DNA of 33,071 nt from Bacillota bacterium. GTDB lineage: Bacteria > Bacillota > Clostridia > Oscillospirales > Acutalibacteraceae. The translations under genes were made by a program, and so were the position numbers. Position 1 is the stretch's first letter; every line of letters begins with the position of its first letter. Below, piece by piece: positions 7,450 to 14,806 of this stretch. The stretch lies in contig JAEZYP010000009.1 of the NCBI GenBank assembly GCA_023418995.1, positions 1-33,071 on the forward strand. The letters run 5' to 3'. The notes beneath the pieces are model-generated. The model had not been told where the DNA came from. It did no database searches and saw nothing but the letters and a program-made list of their open reading frames with translations.

Positions 7450-7509
7450 ACAAAATCCCGTACCGAATTATCGCCGCCTCCGGCTGGCGTTTTCTGTACG
7501 GGATTTTGT
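7450..7509. repeat. Perfect 14-bp inverted repeat with an inner hairpin, directly after the PBP gene
   Basis: ACAAAATCCCGTAC (7450-7463) pairs perfectly with GTACGGGATTTTGT (7496-7509). The 32-nt loop folds a second GC-rich hairpin (CGCCGCC/GGCTGGCG, 7472-7489). It begins 4 nt after the PBP stop. It may be a 3' stabilising or terminating structure, but the T tract is weak on both strands. Confidence 0.65.
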
Positions 7510-7513
7510 TTGT

Positions 7514-8899
7514 TCATTTCAGGGTCTTTGCCGCGGCGCTCATTAAGGAAGAGGCTATCTCACCGGCTGAACCGATTCCGCTTTTCGAATTTTCGACTAC
7601 AACAGCAAATGCCAGTGGCGTATCGCTGTTTGAGGAGAACCCGATCATCCAACCGTTCGGGTCCTTTCCGCCGCCCACCTCGGCCGTTCCGGTCTTGGCG
7701 CAAACGGCGAGACCGGGAAACATTTTGTCCCCATATTGATACGTTACATTATAGCGCAGATAGGTTTTCAGCCGCGCGGCGGTTTCCGGTTTGAAAAGCT
7801 GACTTTCATTCTGGGTTACGCGCACCTGCGCGGGCAGCCCAAACGGGGTGACAACGCGCTCAATGATATGCGGACGAACCGGAGTACCGTTGTTTGCGAT
7901 TGCACCCATCATCAGCATCATGTGGTACGGATTGGTCAGGTCGGTAAACTGCCCCACGCCCGACCAGCCAAGCTCATTGTCCGCTACGCCGCTAACCTTG
8001 TAAACACTCTTGCTCGTCGGAATTCCGTCCAGGGAAAAGCTGCGGTTAAAGCCGGCGGAGTTCGCCGTATCGGTCATGGCCTTCTGCCCCAACTCGACCG
8101 CAAGCTGTGCAAAGGCAACGTTAGAGGACTTTGCAAGGGCATTTTTAAAGCTAAGCGTACCGTAGGCTGCAACGTCCGTAATCTTGTTTCCGTTAATCAT
8201 AATACTGCCGTTGCATTTCCAGGTTCGGGTATCCAAATCCGGCATATTTTCAATCGCGGCGGCAGAGGTAACAATTTTAAAAATGGAACCCGGCGTATAG
8301 GTTGAGGAAAGAACACGGTTCAGGTAAACGCCGTCGTATTTTCCGGACTGATTGGTGTCGAGGTCCTTCGGCGGATTTTCGGGATCGAAGTTTGGCGTGC
8401 TGACCATGCAAAGCATTTCACCGGTTTTGTAGTTATATACTGCTACAGCGCCACTCCGGCTGCCGAGCTTCTGCTGCGCCAGCTTGCACAGGCTGCTGTC
8501 CAGCGTCAGCTTGATGTCACAGCCACTGCTTTTGCCGGAAGGAGACGCCAGACCTGTTACCAGATTGTAGCCCGAAAGCTGTGAACGATAGATGTACTGC
8601 ACCCCTGTGGAAATATAGCCCTTGCTGTCGCCGACGGAATGGAGCATAGCGCGGCGTATTGTTTCATCGCTGTTGTAAATCCGTTTTCCCTTTTCGCTCT
8701 TTGCCAGAACAACGCCATTCCTGTCCGTGATCATTCCGGCGTAGGTCAACTGGCTACCGCCCTCCAGATGCTTGTTAAAGGGCTGCATTGCCCAGGTGCC
8801 GCCCTCCGTAACCATCCCGTACAGAAATACGGTCAAACCGACCAGGAAGCTCAGACCAAGAATATATAGGATAAGGGAGCGCGTCCCCGTTGTTTTCAC
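7514..8899 (-). CDS. pbpA: Class B penicillin-binding protein (PbpA/FtsI-like transpeptidase)
   Basis: 461 residues. The GTG start at 8899 has AAGGAGG 5 nt upstream and overlaps the stop of the FtsW/RodA-like gene by 4 nt (GTGA), so translation is probably coupled. One N-terminal membrane segment (about 8-30) is followed by a short dimerisation region with ITDRNGVVLA, then a transpeptidase domain. All three active-site motifs are present: SIFK (S205-K208), SSN (258-260) and KTGT (402-405). There is no glycosyltransferase domain. It crosslinks peptidoglycan peptides on the outer face of the membrane, with the SEDS protein encoded just upstream as the expected glycan polymerase partner. It is shorter than typical division PBPs (FtsI is 550-700 aa) and lacks PASTA domains, like the PbpA found next to RodA in actinobacteria. 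The role in division, elongation or sporulation is not decided by the sequence. Confidence 0.92.
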   Translation of the reverse strand: MKTTGTRSLILYILGLSFLVGLTVFLYGMVTEGGTWAMQPFNKHLEGGSQLTYAGMITDRNGVVLAKSEKGKRIYNSDETIRRAMLHSVGDSKGYISTGVQYIYRSQLSGYNLVTGLASPSGKSSGCDIKLTLDSSLCKLAQQKLGSRSGAVAVYNYKTGEMLCMVSTPNFDPENPPKDLDTNQSGKYDGVYLNRVLSSTYTPGSIFKIVTSAAAIENMPDLDTRTWKCNGSIMINGNKITDVAAYGTLSFKNALAKSSNVAFAQLAVELGQKAMTDTANSAGFNRSFSLDGIPTSKSVYKVSGVADNELGWSGVGQFTDLTNPYHMMLMMGAIANNGTPVRPHIIERVVTPFGLPAQVRVTQNESQLFKPETAARLKTYLRYNVTYQYGDKMFPGLAVCAKTGTAEVGGGKDPNGWMIGFSSNSDTPLAFAVVVENSKSGIGSAGEIASSLMSAAAKTLK

Positions 8900-10575
8900 T
8901 TCTTCTTCCTCCTTGCCGCGTAGGTGCGTTCATCACTGGCTTTGATAAAGGCCAGCAAGCCCCAGACCGAAACCATACTGGAGCCGCCGAGACTTACAAA
9001 CGGCAGCGTTACGCCGGTCAAAGGCAGAACGTCGGTTGCCCCGAAGATATTCAGGCTGGTCTGGAACAGCATCAAGCCCGCGGCGGCACAGGCAGAAATC
9101 GAATAAAAAGTTGAGCGGCTGCGTGTCGCGTCGGAACGTGCGTAAAACAGCAGCATTGCAAGAGAAAGCACTACCACGACCGCGAGAATCAGACCAAGCT
9201 CCTCGCAGATCATACCGAACATCAGGTCGCTGGTGGCGGCAAATACACTTTTCAGGCGACCCTTACCAAGGCCTACACCGAACAGTCCTCCACTGGCAGA
9301 ATAGCTCAAAACTCGGGTCTGCTGGTAACCGCCCGCCTCGTTTGCAAACTCCCACACATGCCGCCAGGCCTCAAACCGCTGGGCGACATAGGGCTTGATC
9401 TTAATGATGAGGAACGCACCGAACACAGCGACGGCGCAAATGAGCGCGATGGTTCGCACACTGCCGGAGCGCATGAAGGCAATGATTAAGAAAGTAACAA
9501 AGAATACACATGCCGTGCCGAAATCCCTCATTAAGAAAAGTGCACCCATGCACACAGCCGAAAAAGTGATGAACCCTGTTAGGTTTTTCGCCGTTTGAAG
9601 CCTGTCCAACGTAGAGGCGCCAACAAAAATAAACGCAATCTTGATAAACTCCGAAGGTTGAACGGAGACAAAGCCGAAGTTAATCCAGTTTCTCGCTCCG
9701 TTCTGCGAACGGGCAAGAAGCAGGTTCGCTGCAAACAGTACTACGGCCGCCGCACCGATGTATAACCGGAATTTCATCACGCGGTCAAGGTCGTTTAAAA
9801 ACCAGATTATTACACAGAAGAGTACAATTCCTACCGCGAGCGCAGCTAGCTGGGTATACAGGTTTTTCATCCCGCCTGTTCCCGCAATCAGCATGATGCC
9901 GATACTGCTCAGTAGGAAGCCTACGGTCTCCAGTTCAAAGCTTACGCGACCCAGCCCCTTCATGGAGTAAAGGTAAAGCGCCCATTCCATTACAACCAGG
10001 GCGCCAAATGGAATGGCAGACTGATTTTGAAAGGCTCCGGTGGCAAAGCTGCTCTGTACGAACAGAAGTAGCTGAATCAAGGTTACACGGAGCATCAGAC
10101 CGAACGGCGAAGCCGCGTGAAAAATACGGCGAACCGACTGCGGCTTTCCCTCCGCGGTTCTCTTAAACATCAGCGCGGTCGAACCCATAGCGATTATGTC
10201 GCCAGGCACAATTTTCGTGGAACTCTCCACCTTTTTCCCATTTAGGAAGGTTCCGGCCTTAGAGCCGGTATCCGAAAGCATCCAACCCTTTTCACGCCGC
10301 ATCAAAACCGCATGGTTTCGGCTGGCGGTAGCGTCATGCAAAATGATGTCACAGCTTTTACTGCGCCCGAGTGAATTTTCCCAGTAAAGTACCGGAAGGG
10401 CTTCCTTCGTCGTCATATCTTCCAGAAGCACCACGGGATCTTCTTTTCTGCGTCCCTTTTTTAAAGAGGAAAAGCATTTGACCACAACAACGACTGAGAG
10501 AAACGGAACAAGAATTCTCAGGATAAAAAGTGAAATCGGCAGTAAATTCTGCAATTCGGGACTATTGAGTGTCAA
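8896..10575 (-). CDS. SEDS-family glycosyltransferase (FtsW/RodA/SpoVE) with N-terminal FHA domain
   Basis: 559 residues from a TTG start at 10575, with GGGAGG 7 nt upstream; no better start is nearby. One membrane segment (about 13-34) is followed by a cytoplasmic FHA domain (about 62-138) with the phosphothreonine-binding landmarks LGRSKSCD, SRNH and GTFLNG. About ten membrane segments of the SEDS family follow, with QPSEFIKIAFI, the loop GGYQQTRVLS, FGVGLGKGRLK and the late LGGSSMVSVWGLLAF. SEDS proteins polymerise lipid II into glycan strands together with a class B PBP, which is encoded immediately downstream with a 4-nt overlap. The FHA domain implies that the polymerase is tethered to, or controlled by, a threonine-phosphorylated partner, probably through a PASTA-type kinase encoded elsewhere (inference). 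In actinobacteria, FHA proteins are separate genes in the rodA-pbpA operon; here the domain is fused. Confidence 0.9.
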   Translation of the reverse strand: MTLNSPELQNLLPISLFILRILVPFLSVVVVVKCFSSLKKGRRKEDPVVLLEDMTTKEALPVLYWENSLGRSKSCDIILHDATASRNHAVLMRREKGWMLSDTGSKAGTFLNGKKVESSTKIVPGDIIAMGSTALMFKRTAEGKPQSVRRIFHAASPFGLMLRVTLIQLLLFVQSSFATGAFQNQSAIPFGALVVMEWALYLYSMKGLGRVSFELETVGFLLSSIGIMLIAGTGGMKNLYTQLAALAVGIVLFCVIIWFLNDLDRVMKFRLYIGAAAVVLFAANLLLARSQNGARNWINFGFVSVQPSEFIKIAFIFVGASTLDRLQTAKNLTGFITFSAVCMGALFLMRDFGTACVFFVTFLIIAFMRSGSVRTIALICAVAVFGAFLIIKIKPYVAQRFEAWRHVWEFANEAGGYQQTRVLSYSASGGLFGVGLGKGRLKSVFAATSDLMFGMICEELGLILAVVVVLSLAMLLFYARSDATRSRSTFYSISACAAAGLMLFQTSLNIFGATDVLPLTGVTLPFVSLGGSSMVSVWGLLAFIKASDERTYAARRKKK

Positions 10576-10745
10576 ATGAATGCCTCCCTTCTGTTAATTT
10601 CAAATAATACGATACTCATTAGGCTTGCAGCCAGCAAGAGGAACAAAACCGCGCCGACTCCGCGGATACCTCCATTCACGGACTGCCTGATAGAATTAAT
10701 TGGACATTTCTATGATTTATTATACAAGTTTTTTATGATAAAGTA

Positions 10746-10775
10746 AACGGAGGGGAATGATTCCCCCTCCGTTTT
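10746..10775. terminator. Hairpin terminator downstream of the pyridoxal kinase gene
   Basis: A near-perfect stem AACGGAGGGGAA / TTCCCCCTCCGTT with a short loop, followed by TTTAC on the minus strand and TTTTGC on the plus strand. It is most likely the end of the minus-strand kinase transcript. Confidence 0.75.
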
Positions 10776-10796
10776 GCATAAAATCCGAAACACCGC

Positions 10797-11672
10797 TTAT
10801 CTACGCCAGGAATTGTCTTCTCTTGTAATCCCCAGCTCATGGAGCAGTTGGGGGATTCCGGCCTCAAAATTCACACCGAACCGCACATCGGTTCCCGCTT
10901 CCTTCGTGCGACGAATGCAGCGCACCGTAAAATCTACCGCAAGCTGCATGGACTGACCAAGGTTCATATCGTTCATCAGACCGGAGAGCAGAACGCTGGC
11001 AAAGATATCGCCGGTACCCTGATAATAGCCCTTCACGCTTTGAGAAAACGCATAGCTTACACTATCCTCATCCCGACTGTACCCGGCGGCACCGAGCAAA
11101 TCCGGATTGAACCATACGCCGGTCAGTACAACCCGGTCGGGTCCCAGAGCACTCAGCCGCCGGAGCAGATTCTCAATCTCGATTCGGGTATAGGGACCTT
11201 CGTGGAATTCCTCTCCGAGAAGAAGCGCGGCTTCCGTAAGATTCGGTACAATCAAATTGGCCTTTCCGCACAATTTCGTCATCTCCGCCGCCATTTCCGG
11301 CGTTATGGTGGAATACAGCTTCCCGTTATCCGCCATCACCGGATCCACCATGACCAGACTGCCTTCTTCACGGAACGTATCAATAAAGTCCGACACCATT
11401 TGAATTTGGTCAACGGAGCCTAAAAAACCGCTATATATCGCGTCAAATTTCAGTCCGAGCTGTTTCCATTGCTTAATAAAGGCCGGAATGTCGGCAGTCA
11501 GGTCGCGGTAAGTAAAGCCGGGCAGACCTCCCGTGTGGGAGGATAAAACAGCGGTTGGAACCGGGCATACCTCCAGCCCCGCAGAAGAAAGAATGGGCAG
11601 CGCAATGGTCAGCGAGCATTTTCCGAACCCGGAAAGGTCGTTGATTGCGGCAATTCGTTTTTGTTTCACCAT
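10797..11672 (-). CDS. pdxY: Pyridoxal/pyridoxamine kinase (PdxY/PdxK family)
   Basis: 291 residues; the ATG at 11672 is preceded by GGGGTGAT. A ribokinase-fold protein of the PfkB/ThiD superfamily: the N-terminal INDLSGFGKCSLT substrate-binding segment, PTAVLSSHTGG, VDPVMADNG, VPNLTEAALLLG, and the catalytic GTGDIFAS with the anion-hole glycines and base aspartate. These match the COG2240 pyridoxamine kinases, which phosphorylate vitamin B6 vitamers to PLP or PMP using ATP. The neighbouring divergent unit contains a PNPOx-like flavoprotein, and several PLP enzymes (TrpB2, MetY) lie in the window. Some clostridial members act on hydroxymethylpyrimidine instead, so the exact substrate is not certain. 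Confidence 0.85.
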   Translation of the reverse strand: MVKQKRIAAINDLSGFGKCSLTIALPILSSAGLEVCPVPTAVLSSHTGGLPGFTYRDLTADIPAFIKQWKQLGLKFDAIYSGFLGSVDQIQMVSDFIDTFREEGSLVMVDPVMADNGKLYSTITPEMAAEMTKLCGKANLIVPNLTEAALLLGEEFHEGPYTRIEIENLLRRLSALGPDRVVLTGVWFNPDLLGAAGYSRDEDSVSYAFSQSVKGYYQGTGDIFASVLLSGLMNDMNLGQSMQLAVDFTVRCIRRTKEAGTDVRFGVNFEAGIPQLLHELGITREDNSWRR

Positions 11673-11851
11673 AATATCACCCCGAAAATTCTAAATTTGA
11701 TTTCATAAATCTATTTTATTTACATTCTTTAAACTATTTTATTGATAGATTAAAAACAATATTATCCATGATAGCCGTCAGGGCGGTTGCTGTCAAGGCG
11801 AATTCTGTAAAAAGAAGGTAAACTCTGTTCCCTGTTTTTATTCTCCGCTTA

Positions 11852-11880
11852 TTGAGTGGTTTCTTCTTTCGCGGTATAAT
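11852..11880 (+). promoter_or_regulatory. Promoter of the HxlR/PNPOx-like unit
   Basis: TTGAGT (11852-11857), a 17-bp spacer and TATAAT (11875-11880), 30 bp before the HxlR start. HxlR regulators commonly bind their own promoter, so an operator probably overlaps this region, but I see no clear palindrome. Confidence 0.75.
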
Positions 11881-11910
11881 AATAACAAATAAATGGTTGG
11901 AGTAATCCAT

Positions 11911-12279
11911 ATGAAATTAAGAAGCGAATATACCTGCCCGCTTGAAATAACACACGATATCATCAGAGGAAAATGGAAGCCCGTAATCCTGTGGCAATTG
12001 GGGAAAGAAAGCGCTTCGCTTTCAAAGCTAAAAAAAGAAACTCGGGGAATCAGCGAAAAGATGCTGCTGGAACAACTGAAAGAACTGCAGGAATTCGATA
12101 TGATCTCGAAGAAGCAGTACGAGGGGTACCCGCTGAAGGTGGAGTATTTCCTCACCGTGCGCGGAGAAAAAATACTGAAAGCCATTACCATCATGCAGAG
12201 CGTCGGCATTGAGCTGATGCTGGAGGATCATAAAGAGGACTTGCTGATCAGCAAAGGACTAATCCCCACAAAAAAGTAA
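11911..12279 (+). CDS. HxlR-family winged-helix transcriptional regulator
   Basis: 122 residues from the ATG at 11911, with GGAG 8 nt upstream; an in-frame ATG at 11893 overlaps that site and is unlikely. The family signature CPLEITHDIIRGKWKPVILWQL opens the winged helix, followed by LKKETRGISEKMLLEQLKEL (recognition helix) and VEYFLTVRGEKI (wing). The N-terminal cysteine C9 is at the position used for thiol-based sensing of quinones, diamide or aldehydes in YodB and HypR-type relatives, so a redox or electrophile signal is possible (inference). It lies 59 bp upstream of a flavin-binding PNPOx-like gene that it may control. Confidence 0.9.
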   Translation: MKLRSEYTCPLEITHDIIRGKWKPVILWQLGKESASLSKLKKETRGISEKMLLEQLKELQEFDMISKKQYEGYPLKVEYFLTVRGEKILKAITIMQSVGIELMLEDHKEDLLISKGLIPTKK

Positions 12280-12338
12280 GTACTGTTCACAAGCTCTGGT
12301 TTATGATAATGTAGATTCAAAAGCAGGGAGGGTTAAAA

Positions 12339-12779
12339 ATGAGAAATCCGGAACAGACAATCGGAAACCTGATAGACAAGCAGGGTGTTTCCTTTCTCGG
12401 GTCGGTCTCACACGATGGTTTCCCGAATATGAAGGCCATGCTGCCGCCCAGAAAGCGGGAAGGCATTAAGTATTTTTATTTTACCACCAATATGCATTCC
12501 ATGCGGGTGCAGCAATACCGGAAAAACCCGAAAGCATGCGTTTACTTTTGCGACCGGCGATTCTTCCGCGGGGTTATGCTCATTGGAACAATGGAAGTGC
12601 TGGAGGATCAGGATTCCAAGGACATGATCTGGCAGCAAGGTGACACCATGTATTATCCGCTCGGCGTCACCGACCCGGATTACTGCGTGCTTCGATTCAC
12701 CGCAAGCACCGGCAGGTTTTACTCAAACTTTAATTCGGAAGACTTTACGATTGAGGAAGCGGAGGCAGTGACGGAATAG
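12339..12779 (+). CDS. Pyridoxamine 5'-phosphate oxidase-like flavin-binding protein
   Basis: 146 residues; the ATG at 12339 has GGGAGG 8 nt upstream. It has a split-barrel FMN-binding fold: GVSFLGSVSHDGFPNMKAML forms the first strands, then YFYFTTNMHSMRVQQYRKNPKACVYF and GVMLIGTMEVLED. These are features of the general-stress/PNPOx-like family, which bind FMN, F420 or heme. True PdxH enzymes are longer (about 210 aa) and have a dedicated C-terminal domain that is absent here. An oxidoreductase or flavin-handling role under the adjacent HxlR regulator is more likely than PLP synthesis. The substrate is unknown. Confidence 0.82.
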   Translation: MRNPEQTIGNLIDKQGVSFLGSVSHDGFPNMKAMLPPRKREGIKYFYFTTNMHSMRVQQYRKNPKACVYFCDRRFFRGVMLIGTMEVLEDQDSKDMIWQQGDTMYYPLGVTDPDYCVLRFTASTGRFYSNFNSEDFTIEEAEAVTE

Positions 12780-12804
12780 CAGGAGGAATTGTTCGCAGAT
12801 AAAC

Positions 12805-12838
12805 AGCGGCAGCCCGTGAAATCTCATGGGCTGCCGCT
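12805..12838. terminator. Bidirectional terminator between convergent genes
   Basis: A stem of about 14 bp AGCGGCAGCCCGTGA / TCATGGGCTGCCGCT (one G-T pair) between the PNPOx-like gene (plus) and the beta-helix gene (minus). Short T-containing tracts lie on both sides. Confidence 0.8.
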
Positions 12839-12863
12839 TCATACTTTTAAATACTATATATGC

Positions 12864-13529
12864 TTATTTTTTCTCCGCAACCTCACCGGCACGTTTGTAG
12901 ATACTGTTGGCCGGAACATATCCGCGTACCATGGAAAGCGGATAGACATTGCTGTTCCTGCCGATTACCGTTCCGGGATTCAGCACGGAATTGCAGCCGA
13001 CTTCCACGTGGTCGCCCAGCATCGCACCGAATTTTTTCAGTCCGGTTTCCATCCGTTCCCCCTGTGCGCTCACAGCAACCAAGGTCTTGTCCGATTTTAC
13101 ATTGGAGGTAATGGAGCCTGCTCCCATGTGAGATTTGTACCCAAGAATGGAATCGCCCACATAATTGTAATGCGGCACCTGTACGTTATCAAACAGAATC
13201 ACATTCTTGAGCTCGGTAGAATTGCCCACCACGCAGTTTGCGCCTACCAGCGCATTCCCGCGAATAAAGGCGCCATGCCTTACCTCGGTTCCCGGCCCAA
13301 TAATCGCCGGACCCGCGAGATAAGCGGAATCAAACACCTTCGCGGTCTTCGCAATCCATATTTTGTCGCCGCGCATTTCATATTCGTCTAAGGAAAGGGT
13401 CGCTCCCAGCTTTAAAATATATTCCCCAATCTTTGGCAAAGCCTGCCAGGGGTATTCCAGACCCTCCAGCAATTCCGCCGCAGCCGTGTGGGATAAATCA
13501 TACAGGTTCTCGATTTTCAGCTGTTCCAT
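12864..13529 (-). CDS. Left-handed beta-helix (hexapeptide-repeat) protein, GlmU C-terminal-like
   Basis: 221 residues; the ATG at 13529 has AAAGGAG 10 nt upstream. An N-terminal helical segment (about 1-50) precedes repeated hexapeptides such as IWIAKTAKVFDSAYLAGPAI, GAFIRGNALVGANCVVGNS and VEVGCNSVLNPGTVIGRNS, which form a left-handed parallel beta-helix. GMxx-type HYNYVGDSILG and HMGAGSITSN resemble the GlmU acetyltransferase domain. There is no nucleotidyltransferase (Rossmann) domain, so it is not a full GlmU. It may acylate a sugar nucleotide or be a structural carrier protein. It has its own promoter and is transcribed away from the dockerin gene's start. Confidence 0.75.
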   Translation of the reverse strand: MEQLKIENLYDLSHTAAAELLEGLEYPWQALPKIGEYILKLGATLSLDEYEMRGDKIWIAKTAKVFDSAYLAGPAIIGPGTEVRHGAFIRGNALVGANCVVGNSTELKNVILFDNVQVPHYNYVGDSILGYKSHMGAGSITSNVKSDKTLVAVSAQGERMETGLKKFGAMLGDHVEVGCNSVLNPGTVIGRNSNVYPLSMVRGYVPANSIYKRAGEVAEKK

Positions 13530-13567
13530 GAAACAGAAACTCCTTTATTATTTCATCATTCGTTTTT

Positions 13568-13596
13568 ATTATAGGATCAAAATAAGGAGAAATCAA
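13568..13596 (-). promoter_or_regulatory. Promoter of the beta-helix gene
   Basis: Reading on the minus strand: TTGATT (13596-13591), a 17-bp spacer and TATAAT (13573-13568), about 38 bp upstream of the gene start. Confidence 0.75.
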
Positions 13597-13605
13597 GAAG
13601 TCAGC

Positions 13606-14670
13606 TTATTTCATCCGGTTTTTCAACTGTAAAAGATCGCTGGTGTCAATCTTGCCGTCACCGTTAATATCTGCCGCCTGAAACGAAAACCCCGTCAGGT
13701 TCCTCTGATTGGTGATATACTCATATACAGCGCTGCCGTCAAGCTCCGTAACCGCCCCGGTTCCGGTAAGGTCGCCTAGTACCACGGCAACGACATGACT
13801 CTGCAGCTTGCCGTTCCTTAGCACCTCTATGGTCGAGCCGGTTCCTACTTCTCCGGATTTAATCTCGTAGCCGTCCGAACCGATGACGCGAACCTTATCG
13901 CCCCGATCCTCGGTGTCAAGCTGCATTTGCAAAGACCGCACCGTAATTTTCTCTTGAAAGATATAGGGTCGGGCAGGCGGCACCTCGGGCGATGACTCAG
14001 CAGGCGTGCTCGAATCCCCGCCGGATTCAACCTGTGAGGAGGAGGAACCGCCGGATGACTCGCCAGAGGACTCTCCTGGCGAGGAACTCGGTGCCGGTTC
14101 GCGGGCAGGCTCCCCAAAGCAGAAGCCTCCCTCTTTATCCGGAAGAAAGGTATAAATCCAGTACGGAGAATCCGGCTGAGGCACAGACCCATAGGGAACC
14201 GTGACAAGCCGGAGCTTTCCGTTCGCATCCACACTGAAATCACGCGTAAAATCGCAGGTGGCACCACTGATCATATTCGTAACAAAAGAACCGTCCGTCA
14301 GCTGAAACCTTGCAATTTTCAGGCAGCCGCTCTGTGTGGGGTCCTTGCCGACCAAATATAGATATTGCTCGACCTGGTAAGTCTTTTCGAATACAAAGGA
14401 AAAATCGGTCACACAAAAATCCACGTCAACATCCGGATTTCCGGTGCCATCCAATAGAGTAACCCGGCTTTTCTTCCCGGCGTCGGTGCTGAGCAGCGCG
14501 TAGCCTCCGCTGGGGCGGCTAAAAAACTGCCGGCTATATTTTAAAACATAACTGGGGTCCAGGCTGGAAATATCCGGGTAGCTCTCCGCGTGACCGGTTA
14601 GAAGCGAGAGCGTTACAACCGGTATCATCACCGCAAGGAGCATTAAGATGTATTTCGCCCTCTGGCTCAT
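13606..14670 (-). CDS. Secreted or membrane-anchored protein with C-terminal dockerin-like EF-hand repeats
   Basis: 354 residues; the ATG at 14670 has GGGAGG 9 nt upstream. A signal peptide or anchor (about 5-28, YILMLLAVMIPVVTLSLL) is followed by a ~160-residue domain with repeated beta-strand-like segments. Then comes a Ser/Gly/Pro/Glu-rich linker (about 190-235), a second domain, and a C-terminal dockerin-type duplication. The second repeat ADINGDGKIDTSDLLQLKN has all calcium ligands. The first, GDLTGTGAVTELD, has lost two of them. Dockerins bind cohesins in cellulosome-like assemblies, but no catalytic domain is visible here, so it may instead be a sensor or structural exoprotein. The dockerin call rests on the repeat pattern. 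Confidence 0.72.
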   Translation of the reverse strand: MSQRAKYILMLLAVMIPVVTLSLLTGHAESYPDISSLDPSYVLKYSRQFFSRPSGGYALLSTDAGKKSRVTLLDGTGNPDVDVDFCVTDFSFVFEKTYQVEQYLYLVGKDPTQSGCLKIARFQLTDGSFVTNMISGATCDFTRDFSVDANGKLRLVTVPYGSVPQPDSPYWIYTFLPDKEGGFCFGEPAREPAPSSSPGESSGESSGGSSSSQVESGGDSSTPAESSPEVPPARPYIFQEKITVRSLQMQLDTEDRGDKVRVIGSDGYEIKSGEVGTGSTIEVLRNGKLQSHVVAVVLGDLTGTGAVTELDGSAVYEYITNQRNLTGFSFQAADINGDGKIDTSDLLQLKNRMK

Positions 14671-14806
14671 ATTTCGACACCTCCCGACTTATTTCGATAT
14701 TACCATCTTTTTATTTTTCGAAATCAGAAGTGTGAAATTTTTTCAAGTAAACTGCTCTTTCTCCCGTAAACTCGTGCAAAAATCTGTTTCATTCGGTGAT
14801 TTGAGG

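Noticed and set aside
12789..13391. 200-codon plus-strand frame antisense to the beta-helix gene
   Set aside because: The opposite strand has clear hexapeptide repeats, a promoter and a ribosome site; the frame also covers the terminator hairpin.
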